From Vibrio atypicus (lineage in GTDB: Bacteria > Pseudomonadota > Gammaproteobacteria > Enterobacterales > Vibrionaceae), in the NCBI RefSeq assembly GCF_009811315.1, contig NZ_BLID01000001.1:124001-188000 (forward strand): a stretch of DNA of 64,000 bases, in the 5' to 3' direction. Shown here one piece after another: positions 44,137 to 53,412 of the stretch (positions are counted from its first letter, which is position 1; every line of letters begins with the position of its first letter). Under the pieces are notes generated by a model. That model saw nothing but the letters and a program-made list of their open reading frames with translations. It did not search any database and was not told where the DNA came from. The translations under genes were made by a program, and so were the position numbers.

Positions 44137-44760
44137 ATGACAGATCCAATCAAAATTACACTCTATCGTTGGGGCGGAAGCTGGGGACCATTCAGTGTCA
44201 AAATCCCTTGTGGCGAATGTACGCTAACCAAAGATATTCTCAAAGACACATTTGAGAATGAGCTTGCAGATGTACCCATTGAGTTAGAAGTGAAAGATTG
44301 GCTCTCTCACTGGTGGGAACCACTAAAAGTTGGCGCTTGGCATGCACCAATCTTGATGATTGAAGGCAAAGTAGTCAGTCAAGGTGAAGCACTTAACCGA
44401 GGTGTGCTGGTTCAATCTGTGATTAAAGAGTGGACTAAACGTGACACGCTCAAAGGCAACATTGTTTATGGTAAAGCGACTTGCCCATACTGTGTGAAAG
44501 CGAAGAAAATGCTTAACGACGCTGGCATTGAATACCAATACCACGATGTCGTCAAAGAGAGCGCAGCCTTGTATCGAATGATTCCGGAAGTGAAAGCGAT
44601 TATTGGTGAGAAAACACCTGTGACCGTTCCTCAGATCTGGCTTGAAGGTCAATACATTGGTGGTGCAGATAACTTAGCTGCATGGCTTGAAGAAAAAGGG
44701 CTAAACAAGGTTCCGGATAACGTCGTCAGCTTAGACGACAACCAAACCTCTGTCGGTTAA
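44137..44760 (+). CDS. Two-domain glutaredoxin-family protein
   Basis: 207 aa with two thioredoxin-fold parts: the first (1-100) carries IPCGECTLT, a CxxC-type site, and a WHAPILMIEG cis-proline-like strand; the second (105-190) is a standard glutaredoxin with CPYC and TVPQIWLEGQYIGGADNLAAW. The first half is larger than a glutaredoxin and may bind a partner. Start at 44137 has AAGGGAGA. Transcribed alone; terminator follows. Confidence 0.88.
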   Translation: MTDPIKITLYRWGGSWGPFSVKIPCGECTLTKDILKDTFENELADVPIELEVKDWLSHWWEPLKVGAWHAPILMIEGKVVSQGEALNRGVLVQSVIKEWTKRDTLKGNIVYGKATCPYCVKAKKMLNDAGIEYQYHDVVKESAALYRMIPEVKAIIGEKTPVTVPQIWLEGQYIGGADNLAAWLEEKGLNKVPDNVVSLDDNQTSVG

Positions 44761-44784
44761 CGAAATCTATACTTCAAATACAGC

Positions 44785-44815
44785 AAAGCCCAACCTTATT
44801 GGTTGGGCTTTATTT
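44785..44815. terminator. Bidirectional terminator between glutaredoxin and chitinase genes
   Basis: AAAGCCCAACC / GGTTGGGCTTT eleven-base stem with TTATT loop and T-rich flank. Confidence 0.92.
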
Positions 44816-44831
44816 TATCTGCGATCTCTAA

Positions 44832-47800
44832 TTAGATCTTACACACTGCTTTCCACGAACTGTCAGAAGACGATGGCACGGTATTCGTCCACCAGTTCGC
44901 TTGCCACACTGAACCACTGTGAATTAATTGATCACCGCCTGCAGCGTGGTCTCCACGAGGGAAATCAGGGTACACCTTCATGCCTTCAGGGTTGATGCCA
45001 GCATCAGTACAAGATTGACCAATACCACCTTCGCCACCGTTGCCACCATCTGTAGCCCCTTCAAAATCAGGCAGTAGTGGGAAGTCTTTCTTCAAACCAA
45101 CGGTTTCTTTTCCGACGATAAAACGCACACCGTTAGCGACACCCGACACTGGCGTGTAATAGACCATAGCAATCGAGTATTCACCACCAGCAGGAATCGA
45201 TTCTGTTGCACGCAGCGTTAATGCTACTTTATGGAACAGTTTCTTTTCACCGTTTACAGCAAAGTTTGTACCCGTATGTCCGCTTTCAACCACTTTGAGC
45301 CCTGCACCACTCCAGTCTTTCACCAAATCACCGGTCGACGTTGGCATTAAGAACTCAATCGTTGATCCACCAGGAATCGAAACTTCTGAGTTGTTCTTAA
45401 ACACAAGTGTTGGGTTGATTGGGTAGTTGCTATCCCCCTCCGGCCAGTCTGTTGTTGATACTGCTACATCAATCACTGAGTCTGGCTCTGGTAAGTCATT
45501 ATGACGAATATCCATTGGATCTGCTGCGGCAAACACCTCATGAGCGTAAGATGTCATATCCGTACCCATGACGTATTCGCGCTTAACTGCATCGTAAGAA
45601 TAGTCACCCGCCATTTCCCAAATGAGCATGCCGCCAAGTCCATTGTCGACAATGTAATCGAGCTTCGGCTTTAATGAATCTTTATCTTCGATACTCAAGA
45701 ACACTTTCTTAGTTTCATTCCAAAGCCACGCGGTTTGTAGCTCTTCACTCCAAACACGCTCATATTCACCTTCAATCAGATCTTTAGGTTCATTCGGGTC
45801 CATTCCCCAATCTGGGCCGTAACTTGGCATACCATCAATACCGAGCTCTTGTGCATGCATTAAGTTCATCGCGTGCCACATTGGCGCAACACCTGCTTTG
45901 ATTTCATTGCCATTCGCATCAACGTCATGCCAAATATTATCGGTACCTTCAGCGCCCCAACCACATACGGTTGTACCCTCAGGACAAGTCGACTGGTTCG
46001 GCTCTACTGCACGCCCCCAAAGACCTTTGTCACCACCAGATACCCCTTGCCAACCACGAGTATAATAAGGGATCCCCATGTTGATCTGACTTGGTTTAAA
46101 CGCACCACGGAAGAAATGGTGAGTCCAAGCTTGGTTCAAATAGCCGATACCTTGATATTGCTCAGTCGAGTAAACACCCCACTTTGCCAGTTCCGCATCT
46201 TTACCATCGTCAAACAACGCCGCTTGAGGGCCAACGAACTCATTCCACGTTCCGTGCAGGTCGTAAGACATGATATTGACGAAATCCAACACATCTTGCA
46301 TGGCGAAATCTTGCATACCGCGCAGCAAGTAACCCGATGACGGCGCAGCAATGGTTAACATATAACGACGACCATCTCGCTCACCGGCTTCATCAAGCTG
46401 TTTACGAAGATCCGTCATTTGCACCATGTAGTTATCCCACAACTGGCCACGACACTTGTTCGATACTTCGAAGTCAATTGGGTTGCCTGAGTCTTTCATT
46501 GATGATGGGTATTCATAATCAATGTCCACACCATCAAAGTCGTATTTACGAATGAACTCTACCGCGGACTTATTGAATGCTTTTATGCCTTCCATGTTCA
46601 CTGAACAAGACGCAAGATCCGTAGTCATTGGATAGAAACCGCCCGTTTCAGCCCAACCGCCAACAGAGATAAGTGTTTTTACATCAGGATATTGCTTTTT
46701 GAACTTGCTCAATAAGTTAAAGTGACCTTGATATGGTAGAGACGGATCCATTTCAGCCCCAGGAACACCTTCCCATGTCATCTTGGTCGCAGAGTCATCA
46801 ACTTGCATGCTGTAGTCATCTTTGTTGATGCTCGCAAACGCGTAGTTGATGTGTGTCAGCTTTTCCCAAGGTAAGTCATCTGCTAAATAAGCCGGAAGCC
46901 CGTTCTTACCTGTACGCCATGACGTGTAGTAACCAATAATGCGGCGTTGATGATCATCACCCATACACTCGGTACCGTCTTCACGATAGATTTGTTTGAT
47001 ATCGCAGCTTAAGCCACCAGTGCCTAACTCTTCAGCAGAAACAGTGATTTCTCGAGTGCGGGTTTGATGACCGGCAGCGTCATAAGCGACAGCTTCAATC
47101 ATATAGTGACCAAGTTCAGATGGTGACCATGTCACATGATAAGGAGCCTGTGTAATGCGCCCTATCGATGCGCCGTTAACAAAGAACTCCACCGCTTCAA
47201 GGTCGTTGTTTTCATCTGAAGCATTCGCCGAAATAGTCGTCACTTTACCAACGAACACTGTTTGACCATTGCGAGGGTTGGTCAACTCAACCACAGGTGC
47301 AACAGGGATCTCAGGTTCTACTGGCGGCTCCACTTCTTCAGCCTTAACTAAAATAGTTACAGCCTGCTCTTGAGTTAAACCAGATTCATCTTCCGCAACC
47401 ACTTTGATGACATGAGAACCCTCACCCACCGCGACCCAATTCGCTTGGAAAGGTGTCTGATTCAGGCTTGAGACTTGCTCACCATCAACATAGAAAGTCA
47501 CTGACTTAATACTGGTATTGATTGCTTTTACATTGGCAAGCATCGCTACTGATTGACCTTCTTCAAACTCTGCGCCACTAACAGGCGAAGCTAACTGAAG
47601 AGTCAATTCAGGGTCACCCACTTCACCTTCATCATCAGCGATCAATCGAATCGACTCTTGTAGCAAAGCCAGATCAAGCACGCCACTCACACCAAGTGTT
47701 AACGCAATGCTATCACCAGCGTGCAACTGAGATTTAATCCAACTACCATCATCAAAAGTCAGCGCTAAAGTATTGCTAAACACGTCACCTTGAGCATTGC

Positions 47801-48071
47801 TTGAGAATTTCATTCCCGGGTAACTGATACCTTGTGCAGACCAAGAAGGCGCAGACATGGAAAGATTTGAATCAAACACAACCTTTGAATTTTTTAACTC
47901 AATAGGCTTGGAACCATCATTCGTCAGAGTGACTTGGTAAGTATTCCACCACTGGCTTTCAGAACCATTGATAGAAACCTCTGCGGTAACCGCGGCGTGA
48001 GCAGCAGGCAGTGCCATCCCGATGGCTAGTGCAAGCACGCTTGGCAAAAGAGCCATAGTATTCTTTTTCAT
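44832..48071 (-). CDS. Secreted multi-domain chitinase (GH18)
   Basis: Order: signal peptide (MKKNTMALLPSVLALAIGMALPAAHA); CBM-like domain with aromatic residues (SQWWNTYQVTLTN); two Ig-like repeats (about 165-250 and 262-350; both with VTFYVDG/VEFFVNG..F..W or ..YHVTW); GH18 catalytic domain (RRIIGYYTSW start, DGVDIDYEYP with the DxxDxDxE acid Glu, MSYDLHG); a beta domain with WPEGDSNYPINP; a Gly-rich linker; and a C-terminal WQANWWTN chitin-binding module. About 1079 aa. Depolymerises chitin outside the cell. ATG at 48071 starts the signal peptide; another ATG lies at 48089. Confidence 0.95.
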   Translation of the reverse strand: MKKNTMALLPSVLALAIGMALPAAHAAVTAEVSINGSESQWWNTYQVTLTNDGSKPIELKNSKVVFDSNLSMSAPSWSAQGISYPGMKFSSNAQGDVFSNTLALTFDDGSWIKSQLHAGDSIALTLGVSGVLDLALLQESIRLIADDEGEVGDPELTLQLASPVSGAEFEEGQSVAMLANVKAINTSIKSVTFYVDGEQVSSLNQTPFQANWVAVGEGSHVIKVVAEDESGLTQEQAVTILVKAEEVEPPVEPEIPVAPVVELTNPRNGQTVFVGKVTTISANASDENNDLEAVEFFVNGASIGRITQAPYHVTWSPSELGHYMIEAVAYDAAGHQTRTREITVSAEELGTGGLSCDIKQIYREDGTECMGDDHQRRIIGYYTSWRTGKNGLPAYLADDLPWEKLTHINYAFASINKDDYSMQVDDSATKMTWEGVPGAEMDPSLPYQGHFNLLSKFKKQYPDVKTLISVGGWAETGGFYPMTTDLASCSVNMEGIKAFNKSAVEFIRKYDFDGVDIDYEYPSSMKDSGNPIDFEVSNKCRGQLWDNYMVQMTDLRKQLDEAGERDGRRYMLTIAAPSSGYLLRGMQDFAMQDVLDFVNIMSYDLHGTWNEFVGPQAALFDDGKDAELAKWGVYSTEQYQGIGYLNQAWTHHFFRGAFKPSQINMGIPYYTRGWQGVSGGDKGLWGRAVEPNQSTCPEGTTVCGWGAEGTDNIWHDVDANGNEIKAGVAPMWHAMNLMHAQELGIDGMPSYGPDWGMDPNEPKDLIEGEYERVWSEELQTAWLWNETKKVFLSIEDKDSLKPKLDYIVDNGLGGMLIWEMAGDYSYDAVKREYVMGTDMTSYAHEVFAAADPMDIRHNDLPEPDSVIDVAVSTTDWPEGDSNYPINPTLVFKNNSEVSIPGGSTIEFLMPTSTGDLVKDWSGAGLKVVESGHTGTNFAVNGEKKLFHKVALTLRATESIPAGGEYSIAMVYYTPVSGVANGVRFIVGKETVGLKKDFPLLPDFEGATDGGNGGEGGIGQSCTDAGINPEGMKVYPDFPRGDHAAGGDQLIHSGSVWQANWWTNTVPSSSDSSWKAVCKI

Positions 48072-48089
48072 AATTAATGACTTATACAT

Positions 48090-48484
48090 GCAACAATAAA
48101 AAGTGCCGCATTATATGGGCGAACTTTTTTTACCATGCAGCCATTGGATGTAACAAAATATTTCTAGATTCAAGGTATGAAAAGTGCCAAAAATAAAGCG
48201 TCTTTTAGTGCCAAATAGATGACAAACCGCAAGCAGACATTCACCTGACATGAAAGTGTGAAACTCATTCAGGATCGCAAAAGTGTGCGCCATGTTGGAC
48301 AAATTATTTCTCTCTTTGCCATTAGAAGCTTGAGTTGACAAAGCAGCGAAAATCAACTGGAAAGCACGATGATTCAACACCTTAGAAACATGCTGTTACA
48401 ACTAGCTCAAGTCATCAGCAATGCTTGTTGGAATGAGAAACCAAACGACTGGGTGAAAACTAACTCAACGAGAATAACAGGCAC
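48090..48484. other. Chitinase upstream region
   Basis: About 400 bases without a supported gene, expected to hold the chitinase promoter. Two copies of AGTGCCAAA stand at 48183-48191 and 48207-48215, 24 bases apart, and a related AGTGCCGCA at 48102. They could be activator sites (for example of the chitin regulator ChiS); no known consensus was matched. Confidence 0.45.
48183..48215. repeat. Direct repeat AGTGCCAAA upstream of chitinase
   Basis: Two identical nonamers, 24 bases start to start, about 110-140 bases before the chitinase start codon. Spacing near two helical turns fits tandem protein binding. Confidence 0.5.
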
Positions 48485-48516
48485 AAAAAAGCCGGAGATC
48501 ATTGCTGATCTCCGGC
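48485..48516 (-). terminator. Rho-independent terminator of the 44-aa gene
   Basis: GCCGGAGATC / GATCTCCGGC ten-base stem, six-base loop, six T on the minus strand, 30 bases after the small gene's stop. Confidence 0.92.
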
Positions 48517-48545
48517 TCTTCAAAATTCCGTTTCACTGGCTGCGA

Positions 48546-48680
48546 TTACTTTGCCATCTTCTTCATCATACGCTTAATGAATGATGCTTTCTTCGCTTTA
48601 GGCTTACCATACAATGCTTCATGCATTGCTTGTTTTGCGATCATTTGACCTAGATATGCATTGCCTAATTCGTGATTCAT
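48546..48680 (-). CDS. Small basic protein, 44 aa
   Basis: Frame too short for ordinary ORF calling but well supported: perfect AGGAG site seven bases before the ATG, a CRP-like palindrome 25 bases upstream, and a strong terminator 30 bases after the stop. The product starts MNHELGNAYLGQMIAKQ and ends in a Lys/Arg/Met-rich helix (SFIKRMMKKMAK); net charge is strongly positive. No family recognised. It could bind RNA, ribosome or membrane. Confidence 0.75.
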   Translation of the reverse strand: MNHELGNAYLGQMIAKQAMHEALYGKPKAKKASFIKRMMKKMAK

Positions 48681-48704
48681 CTTTATCTCCTCGATAGTAA
48701 GGAG

Positions 48705-48720
48705 CGTGATTTTAATCACA
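48705..48720 (-). promoter_or_regulatory. CRP-like site before the 44-aa gene
   Basis: Minus strand TGTGA-TTAAAA-TCACG, nearly the perfect CRP half-sites at the right spacing. A second weaker TGTGATTTAGATC lies about 30 bases upstream. Confidence 0.65.
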
Positions 48721-48749
48721 ATTAGAACAAAAACAAGATCTAAATCACA

Positions 48750-49103
48750 TTATTTTGCGCGTTTAGGTTGTTGATAAGTTTTGCCTGCAGCTTGATACGT
48801 CTCTTTGCGTTTTACTTCAAACATTGCATCAAAGAACCAAGCGACAAATCCAATCACATCGTCACCTTCATTCATAACATGCTCAATGAACTCTTGCTCT
48901 TCACCTTGCTCGTTCTCTTGAATTGTAACGTGATAGATGCGCTTTTCGCCTTCCACTTCCGCCAATGCGAACTGACCTGCTAGCGATTGTGCCGCTTCAG
49001 CAATCTCTTGATCTTCAACTGCTTTAAGCATCTCAAGTGCCTGAGGCAGATTCTCTTTCTGACAAAGTTCTTTAACTAGCTGCTCAAATTCTTTCTGTTC
49101 CAT
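48750..49103 (-). CDS. Hypothetical acidic protein, 117 aa
   Basis: Not recognised. Strongly acidic, Glu/Gln-rich (MEQKEFEQLVKELCQKENL; QENEQGEEQEFIEHVMNEGDD), with a short hydrophobic patch IGFVAWFFDAMF near residue 90. No signal peptide. Start at 49103 chosen for GAGG upstream; frame opens at 49151. Probably the second gene after the leftward transporter or transcribed alone. Confidence 0.65.
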   Translation of the reverse strand: MEQKEFEQLVKELCQKENLPQALEMLKAVEDQEIAEAAQSLAGQFALAEVEGEKRIYHVTIQENEQGEEQEFIEHVMNEGDDVIGFVAWFFDAMFEVKRKETYQAAGKTYQQPKRAK

Positions 49104-49165
49104 ACCGGAAACCTCAATGGGTATATACAAATTCTGCGCGCATTGTATCAATCATCGGTTGCCTT

Positions 49166-50341
49166 TCAAGCAAACTCTTGCGGCATCGCTGTTCGACGTG
49201 CGGAGGCGAACAGTACAAACCCCATCAAACTTGCGCACAGTAGATAAAAGACACCCATTGCCCATTGACTCTGTACCCAGTGTTCGACCAAGAACCCTCC
49301 AAATAATCCAGCTAAACACATTTGGATAGAACCTGATAAAGCCGATACTGCCCCCGCTTGTCGCTTGTGCGGTTCAAGCAGCATACTGATGGAAAGTGGA
49401 AACGAAAGACCTTGAGCGATAGTAAGCCATGTAAACGCCCAAATTAAGTTGAATAGCGTCGTGTCGGTAAGCAGTAACCATAAGCCAGCAGACATCATCA
49501 GCATAATCGACAAACCTAACAATTGGACTGTCGAAAAATATCGATTCAATATGTTTAACGACACACTCCCAATCATTAAACCCGCCGACGGGATGATCAT
49601 AATCGAACCGTACTCCGCCGTCGTTAGGCCAAGTTGATTTTGCAAAATAAACGGCATCACAGAGAGCGAAACTAAACTCGCTAAATAGCTGATCCAGTTG
49701 TAACTCGCACTGCTTACCACCTGCTTGTTGGTAAGCAACTGCCCGTAGTTTTTCACCACTTCAATGATATTGAATGAACGAATACCACTGTTTGTTTCTG
49801 GTAGTACAAAATAGCCAAGGGTGAAGATCGCCGCTAAGTATAAGAGGACAAAAACAAACACCGCTTCCCACCCCAGATAAAATGCCATCCAACCACCAAA
49901 AACAGGGGCGATGATAGGCATGATCGAAGCAGTAACGGATATATAGGAAAGCGCTTTAGTGAGTTGTGGGCCATCATAACTGTCACGCAAAACACTGCGA
50001 CCCAATACCGATGCACTACCAGCTCCTAAACCTTGGAGCAAACGACCCAAGATGAGTGTTGATAACTGATCCGCAAACACCACACAAAGGATAGTACCGA
50101 CTAAATAGATCCCTTGGCCTAATAAAAACACGGGGCGACGACCAATTGAATCAGACAGAGGGCCGTAAAAGAGTTGAGAAGCGCCAAAACCGACTAAAAA
50201 TAGGGTCACAAGAAGTTGGATCTCAGCATGACTTGCATTTAAAGCTTCACTAATAAGAGGCAACGATGGCAAGTAAATACTGACACCGACTTGACCTGTT
50301 GCAATGATCATCATCGCAAGCAGAATTGGTGTTTTCTTCAT
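49166..50341 (-). CDS. Bcr/CflA-type MFS multidrug transporter
   Basis: 391 aa, twelve predicted helices. The Bcr/CflA signature is clear: SIYLPSLPLIS, GFGASQLFYGPLSDSIGRRPV, GRLLQGLGAGSASVLGRSVLRDSY and FVLPET. Such drug:H+ antiporters confer resistance to bicyclomycin, chloramphenicol or dyes; EmrD-like in length. Divergent from a LysR regulator that probably controls it. Confidence 0.9.
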   Translation of the reverse strand: MKKTPILLAMMIIATGQVGVSIYLPSLPLISEALNASHAEIQLLVTLFLVGFGASQLFYGPLSDSIGRRPVFLLGQGIYLVGTILCVVFADQLSTLILGRLLQGLGAGSASVLGRSVLRDSYDGPQLTKALSYISVTASIMPIIAPVFGGWMAFYLGWEAVFVFVLLYLAAIFTLGYFVLPETNSGIRSFNIIEVVKNYGQLLTNKQVVSSASYNWISYLASLVSLSVMPFILQNQLGLTTAEYGSIMIIPSAGLMIGSVSLNILNRYFSTVQLLGLSIMLMMSAGLWLLLTDTTLFNLIWAFTWLTIAQGLSFPLSISMLLEPHKRQAGAVSALSGSIQMCLAGLFGGFLVEHWVQSQWAMGVFYLLCASLMGFVLFASARRTAMPQEFA

Positions 50342-50414
50342 TTATCTCCCCCTTATTTAAACTTGATGTTAACCAGTGTAAATTAGGCACTAGCAAAAGA
50401 TAATATGTTGGATT

Positions 50415-50432
50415 GGAAACTGATTAGTTCCC
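50415..50432. promoter_or_regulatory. Inverted repeat in the MFS/LysR divergent region
   Basis: GGAAACT-GATT-AGTTCCC with one mismatch, 25 bases before the LysR start; a plausible LysR operator. Confidence 0.4.
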
Positions 50433-50456
50433 AGTAAGAATCAATAAAGGTGGGTT

Positions 50457-51344
50457 ATGGATTGGCTACAGAGCGTTCAAAGTTATATTCGAGTCGTTGA
50501 TGAAGGCAGCTTCAATGGTGCAGCTCGTAAAATGAACACCACCAGCTCAGCCATTTCAAAGCGCATTCACTGGCTCGAAGAAAGAATCGGTGTGCAATTA
50601 CTTAAGCGCACAACAAGAACCGTTACCCAGACAGAAGCGGGCGCACTCTTTCACCAACGAGCCAAAGTACAGTTAGAAGGCTGGCAGTCAATTGTTGATG
50701 AAACTCGCTCCGTCAGCCAAAGTCCTGCCGGACTATTAAAGATTGGCGCAACCCTTGCGGTAGGTTCCAAGTTCTTGGTTCAGTACCTCAACGACTTTTT
50801 GCAAATGTATCCCGATATACGTATCCAGTTGATCACAACCACGCCAGGTCAGCTGCCGGAGCTCAGCCTAGATTTATTCATCAGTCGCGAATTGGAGCAA
50901 TTAAATTCATTAAGCTTCAAAGCAACACCTCTGTTTGAACACAAAGCAGGTTTTTATGCGTCTCCAGCTTACCTAGAAACGTATGGGGAGCCTGCCAATG
51001 CTGAAGAATTGGCGCAGCACAATGCGCTGGTGTGGGGAGAGAAGACCCATAGAGAAATCAAATTAACGAACGGGCAACGTCTGGCTTTGTCAGGAAACTT
51101 CGCGACAACTAACCCAGAAGCACTATTCCATGCTGCCAAAAACAATATGGGCGTGCTTGTCACCAATGATGTCATGATCAAAGAAGACTTAAAAAACGGT
51201 ACGCTTAAACGGATTCTTCCGGACATTACCGCCGATGAAGCCACTGTATATGCCTACTATCCTAAACTGGATTATCAACATACTCGCACCAAATTATTCC
51301 TCGACTATTTAAAACAGCGATTAGCAAAAGAGAATAGCGACTAA
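50457..51344 (+). CDS. LysR-family regulator divergent from the MFS pump
   Basis: 295 aa. Helix-turn-helix VVDEGSFNGAARKMNTTSSAISKRIHWLEERIGVQLLKRTTRTV, then a CrgA-type substrate-binding domain. Lies back to back with the Bcr/CflA-type gene, separated by 115 bases, the usual arrangement for an autoregulated LysR factor and its target. Confidence 0.92.
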   Translation: MDWLQSVQSYIRVVDEGSFNGAARKMNTTSSAISKRIHWLEERIGVQLLKRTTRTVTQTEAGALFHQRAKVQLEGWQSIVDETRSVSQSPAGLLKIGATLAVGSKFLVQYLNDFLQMYPDIRIQLITTTPGQLPELSLDLFISRELEQLNSLSFKATPLFEHKAGFYASPAYLETYGEPANAEELAQHNALVWGEKTHREIKLTNGQRLALSGNFATTNPEALFHAAKNNMGVLVTNDVMIKEDLKNGTLKRILPDITADEATVYAYYPKLDYQHTRTKLFLDYLKQRLAKENSD

Positions 51345-51425
51345 TTTCACGCTGAATATTATTCATTTCCATTTGCCATCCTATGCCACCTGTACCATAT
51401 TTAATTTGAACCAATACTAACAACA

Positions 51426-51441
51426 TGTGATTTAAATCACT
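51426..51441 (+). promoter_or_regulatory. CRP-like site before the GAF-GGDEF-EAL gene
   Basis: TGTGA-TTTAAA-TCACT, a near-perfect CRP palindrome ending 17 bases before the start codon. So close to the start that repression, or an upstream promoter overlapping it, is likely. Confidence 0.65.
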
Positions 51442-51458
51442 CTATATGGGTTCTTGAT

Positions 51459-53300
51459 ATGGCTAGGAATACGACACTTATCCCATCGATAAGCTTAGAT
51501 GTTATCAACCGTACATTGAGTTTAGATGGTTCAGAGTTGCTAGATGAAGCGACTCTATTGCTACATAAACACTACAAAAGCAACTGCACATGTCTAATAG
51601 AAATCGATCGACTTAATACTCGAGCGACAACATTATCTTTTGCGTGTGGAGATCAACTACAATCCTCCATCCAGTATTCACTGACAGGGACACCTTGTGC
51701 CGTTGTAAGTAAATCTGAGCTCGACTTTGTGCTATATGAAAACAATGTATGCGAGCAGTTCCCTGACGATCACTATTTACAGGAGCAAGGGTTACAAGCT
51801 TACCTTGGTATCCCACTGCGTTCGGAACAAGGCGAAGTTCTTGGCGTACTACTATCAACTTTCAACCGGGCTCTCATCGACCCTCAAGAAATGATCTATT
51901 ATCACAAGTTATTCGCCCGACTTGTCGTCCATAATCTTAGAGCAAAATGGTTATCAGCTCGCTCTGATAGTTTGGTCAATCAGCTTAGTTATGAAGTCTC
52001 GCACGACAATCTGACGGGGCTGCTCAATCGTAGTTTCCTTGCAGACAAACTAGAAAGACTCACAGAAGTAGGCAATAACCCATTCACGCTTGCTTATGTT
52101 GATATCGACAACTTCAAATCCATTAACGACCTCTATGGGAATTACATTGGTGACCAAATCATCAAATTCGTTGCCAATACCATCGAAGAAACAACCAAAG
52201 ACAAACAGCTTTCATTTCGAATCGCCGGGGATGAGTTTGCCTTTATTTCTATGTCTGGCGACCCCTTTGAACTATGTAACCAAATCATCCGTAAGTTAGA
52301 AAAGGGCTATCGAGACCCAGCCCACAATATAAAAGTCAAAGTCAGCATTGGACTTGCAAGACATAACTCTCATAGCTTGAGTGCAGATCAAATCATGTTG
52401 AACGCAAGCTTGGCATTAAAAGAATGTAAACAATCTCGACAGCTCAACATTCAATGCTACGACACTCACCTAAGTGCCCAATACTACCGACGAGCAATGG
52501 TGATCGATGCACTTCGTAGTGAATTAGACAAATCAACGCAACACAATGAAATCTATGTCGTGGCGCAGCCTATCGTTAGTCGAAATTCTGATAAATGGAC
52601 TTATTTTGAAATTCTCGCTCGTTGGAATAGTGAAGCACTTGGGGCTATCTCCCCTATCGAATTCATCGAAGCCGCTGAGCAATCTGGCCTGATCATCGAA
52701 CTGGGTGAGCGAATCGTTGAGCTTGCTTGTGAAGCTAAAAAAACTTTAGAACAAGGCTTAAATCACAAGGTAAAACTGGGGCTTAATTGCTCAGCTCATG
52801 AGCTCAACAACGCCAACCGTTATCTTCAACACCTGTTAGCAACTATTAGCCAATATGGGTTCAGCCCAGATGAATTCACCATTGAGCTGACAGAAACCGT
52901 TCTACTATCTAGAACAAAAGAGGTGAAAATCATTCTAGATAAACTAAGACTGTTGGGCTTTACCGTCGCGCTTGATGACTTTGGTACAGGCTACTCTAGT
53001 CTTAACTACATCCATAGCTACCCTATTGATTGTATTAAGATTGATGCCACCTTTATTCGCAACATGCTTAGCAACGAAACGGCTGAAAGTGTCGTCTGGT
53101 TAATTATTCAACTCGCCAAACAGCTTCAAGTTAGTTTGGTTGCTGAAGGTGTCGAAGATCAAGAGGCTCTTGAAAAGCTCTACGCCATGGGATGCGAGCA
53201 AATTCAAGGCTATTACTTTTCCCGACCAGAACTACCTGAGGACATCATTCTAATGCAAGAGCCTTTCAGCCAAATCCCGCCTATCGCTTCCAACGGCTAG
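51459..53300 (+). CDS. GAF-GGDEF-EAL c-di-GMP protein
   Basis: Residues 1-170 form a GAF-like sensor (LLHKHYKSNCTCLIEIDRL; LGIPLRSEQGEVLGVLLSTF). GGDEF domain begins HDNLTGLLNR and its active site reads AGDEF, a variant seen in active enzymes, but no RxxD inhibitory site precedes it. The EAL domain reads FEILARWN (EIL) and keeps Asn, FTIELTET, LDDFGTGYSSL, IKIDATF, AEGVED and QGYYFSRP, so phosphodiesterase activity is likely. No membrane helix; cytoplasmic. Confidence 0.93.
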   Translation: MARNTTLIPSISLDVINRTLSLDGSELLDEATLLLHKHYKSNCTCLIEIDRLNTRATTLSFACGDQLQSSIQYSLTGTPCAVVSKSELDFVLYENNVCEQFPDDHYLQEQGLQAYLGIPLRSEQGEVLGVLLSTFNRALIDPQEMIYYHKLFARLVVHNLRAKWLSARSDSLVNQLSYEVSHDNLTGLLNRSFLADKLERLTEVGNNPFTLAYVDIDNFKSINDLYGNYIGDQIIKFVANTIEETTKDKQLSFRIAGDEFAFISMSGDPFELCNQIIRKLEKGYRDPAHNIKVKVSIGLARHNSHSLSADQIMLNASLALKECKQSRQLNIQCYDTHLSAQYYRRAMVIDALRSELDKSTQHNEIYVVAQPIVSRNSDKWTYFEILARWNSEALGAISPIEFIEAAEQSGLIIELGERIVELACEAKKTLEQGLNHKVKLGLNCSAHELNNANRYLQHLLATISQYGFSPDEFTIELTETVLLSRTKEVKIILDKLRLLGFTVALDDFGTGYSSLNYIHSYPIDCIKIDATFIRNMLSNETAESVVWLIIQLAKQLQVSLVAEGVEDQEALEKLYAMGCEQIQGYYFSRPELPEDIILMQEPFSQIPPIASNG

Positions 53301-53370
53301 CTTTCTTCCCCTGTTGCTAGCCGCTTCTTTTTCTTTCCACAACTAAATCAGAGTTGATTTACGCCCTTTA

Positions 53371-53389
53371 AATGATAATAATTATCATT
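53371..53389 (+). promoter_or_regulatory. Fur box
   Basis: AATGATAATAATTATCATT, a perfect 9-1-9 palindrome matching the Fur consensus, 24 bases before the small gene of the fumC operon. Predicts repression when iron is plentiful. Confidence 0.9.
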
Positions 53390-53412
53390 AAATGTTAATT
53401 TGAGACTCTATC

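Noticed and set aside
48183..48215. Sigma-54 promoter reading of the TTTGGCAC repeats on the minus strand
   Set aside because: The -24-like TGGCAC is present, but no GC stands at the required -12 position in either copy.
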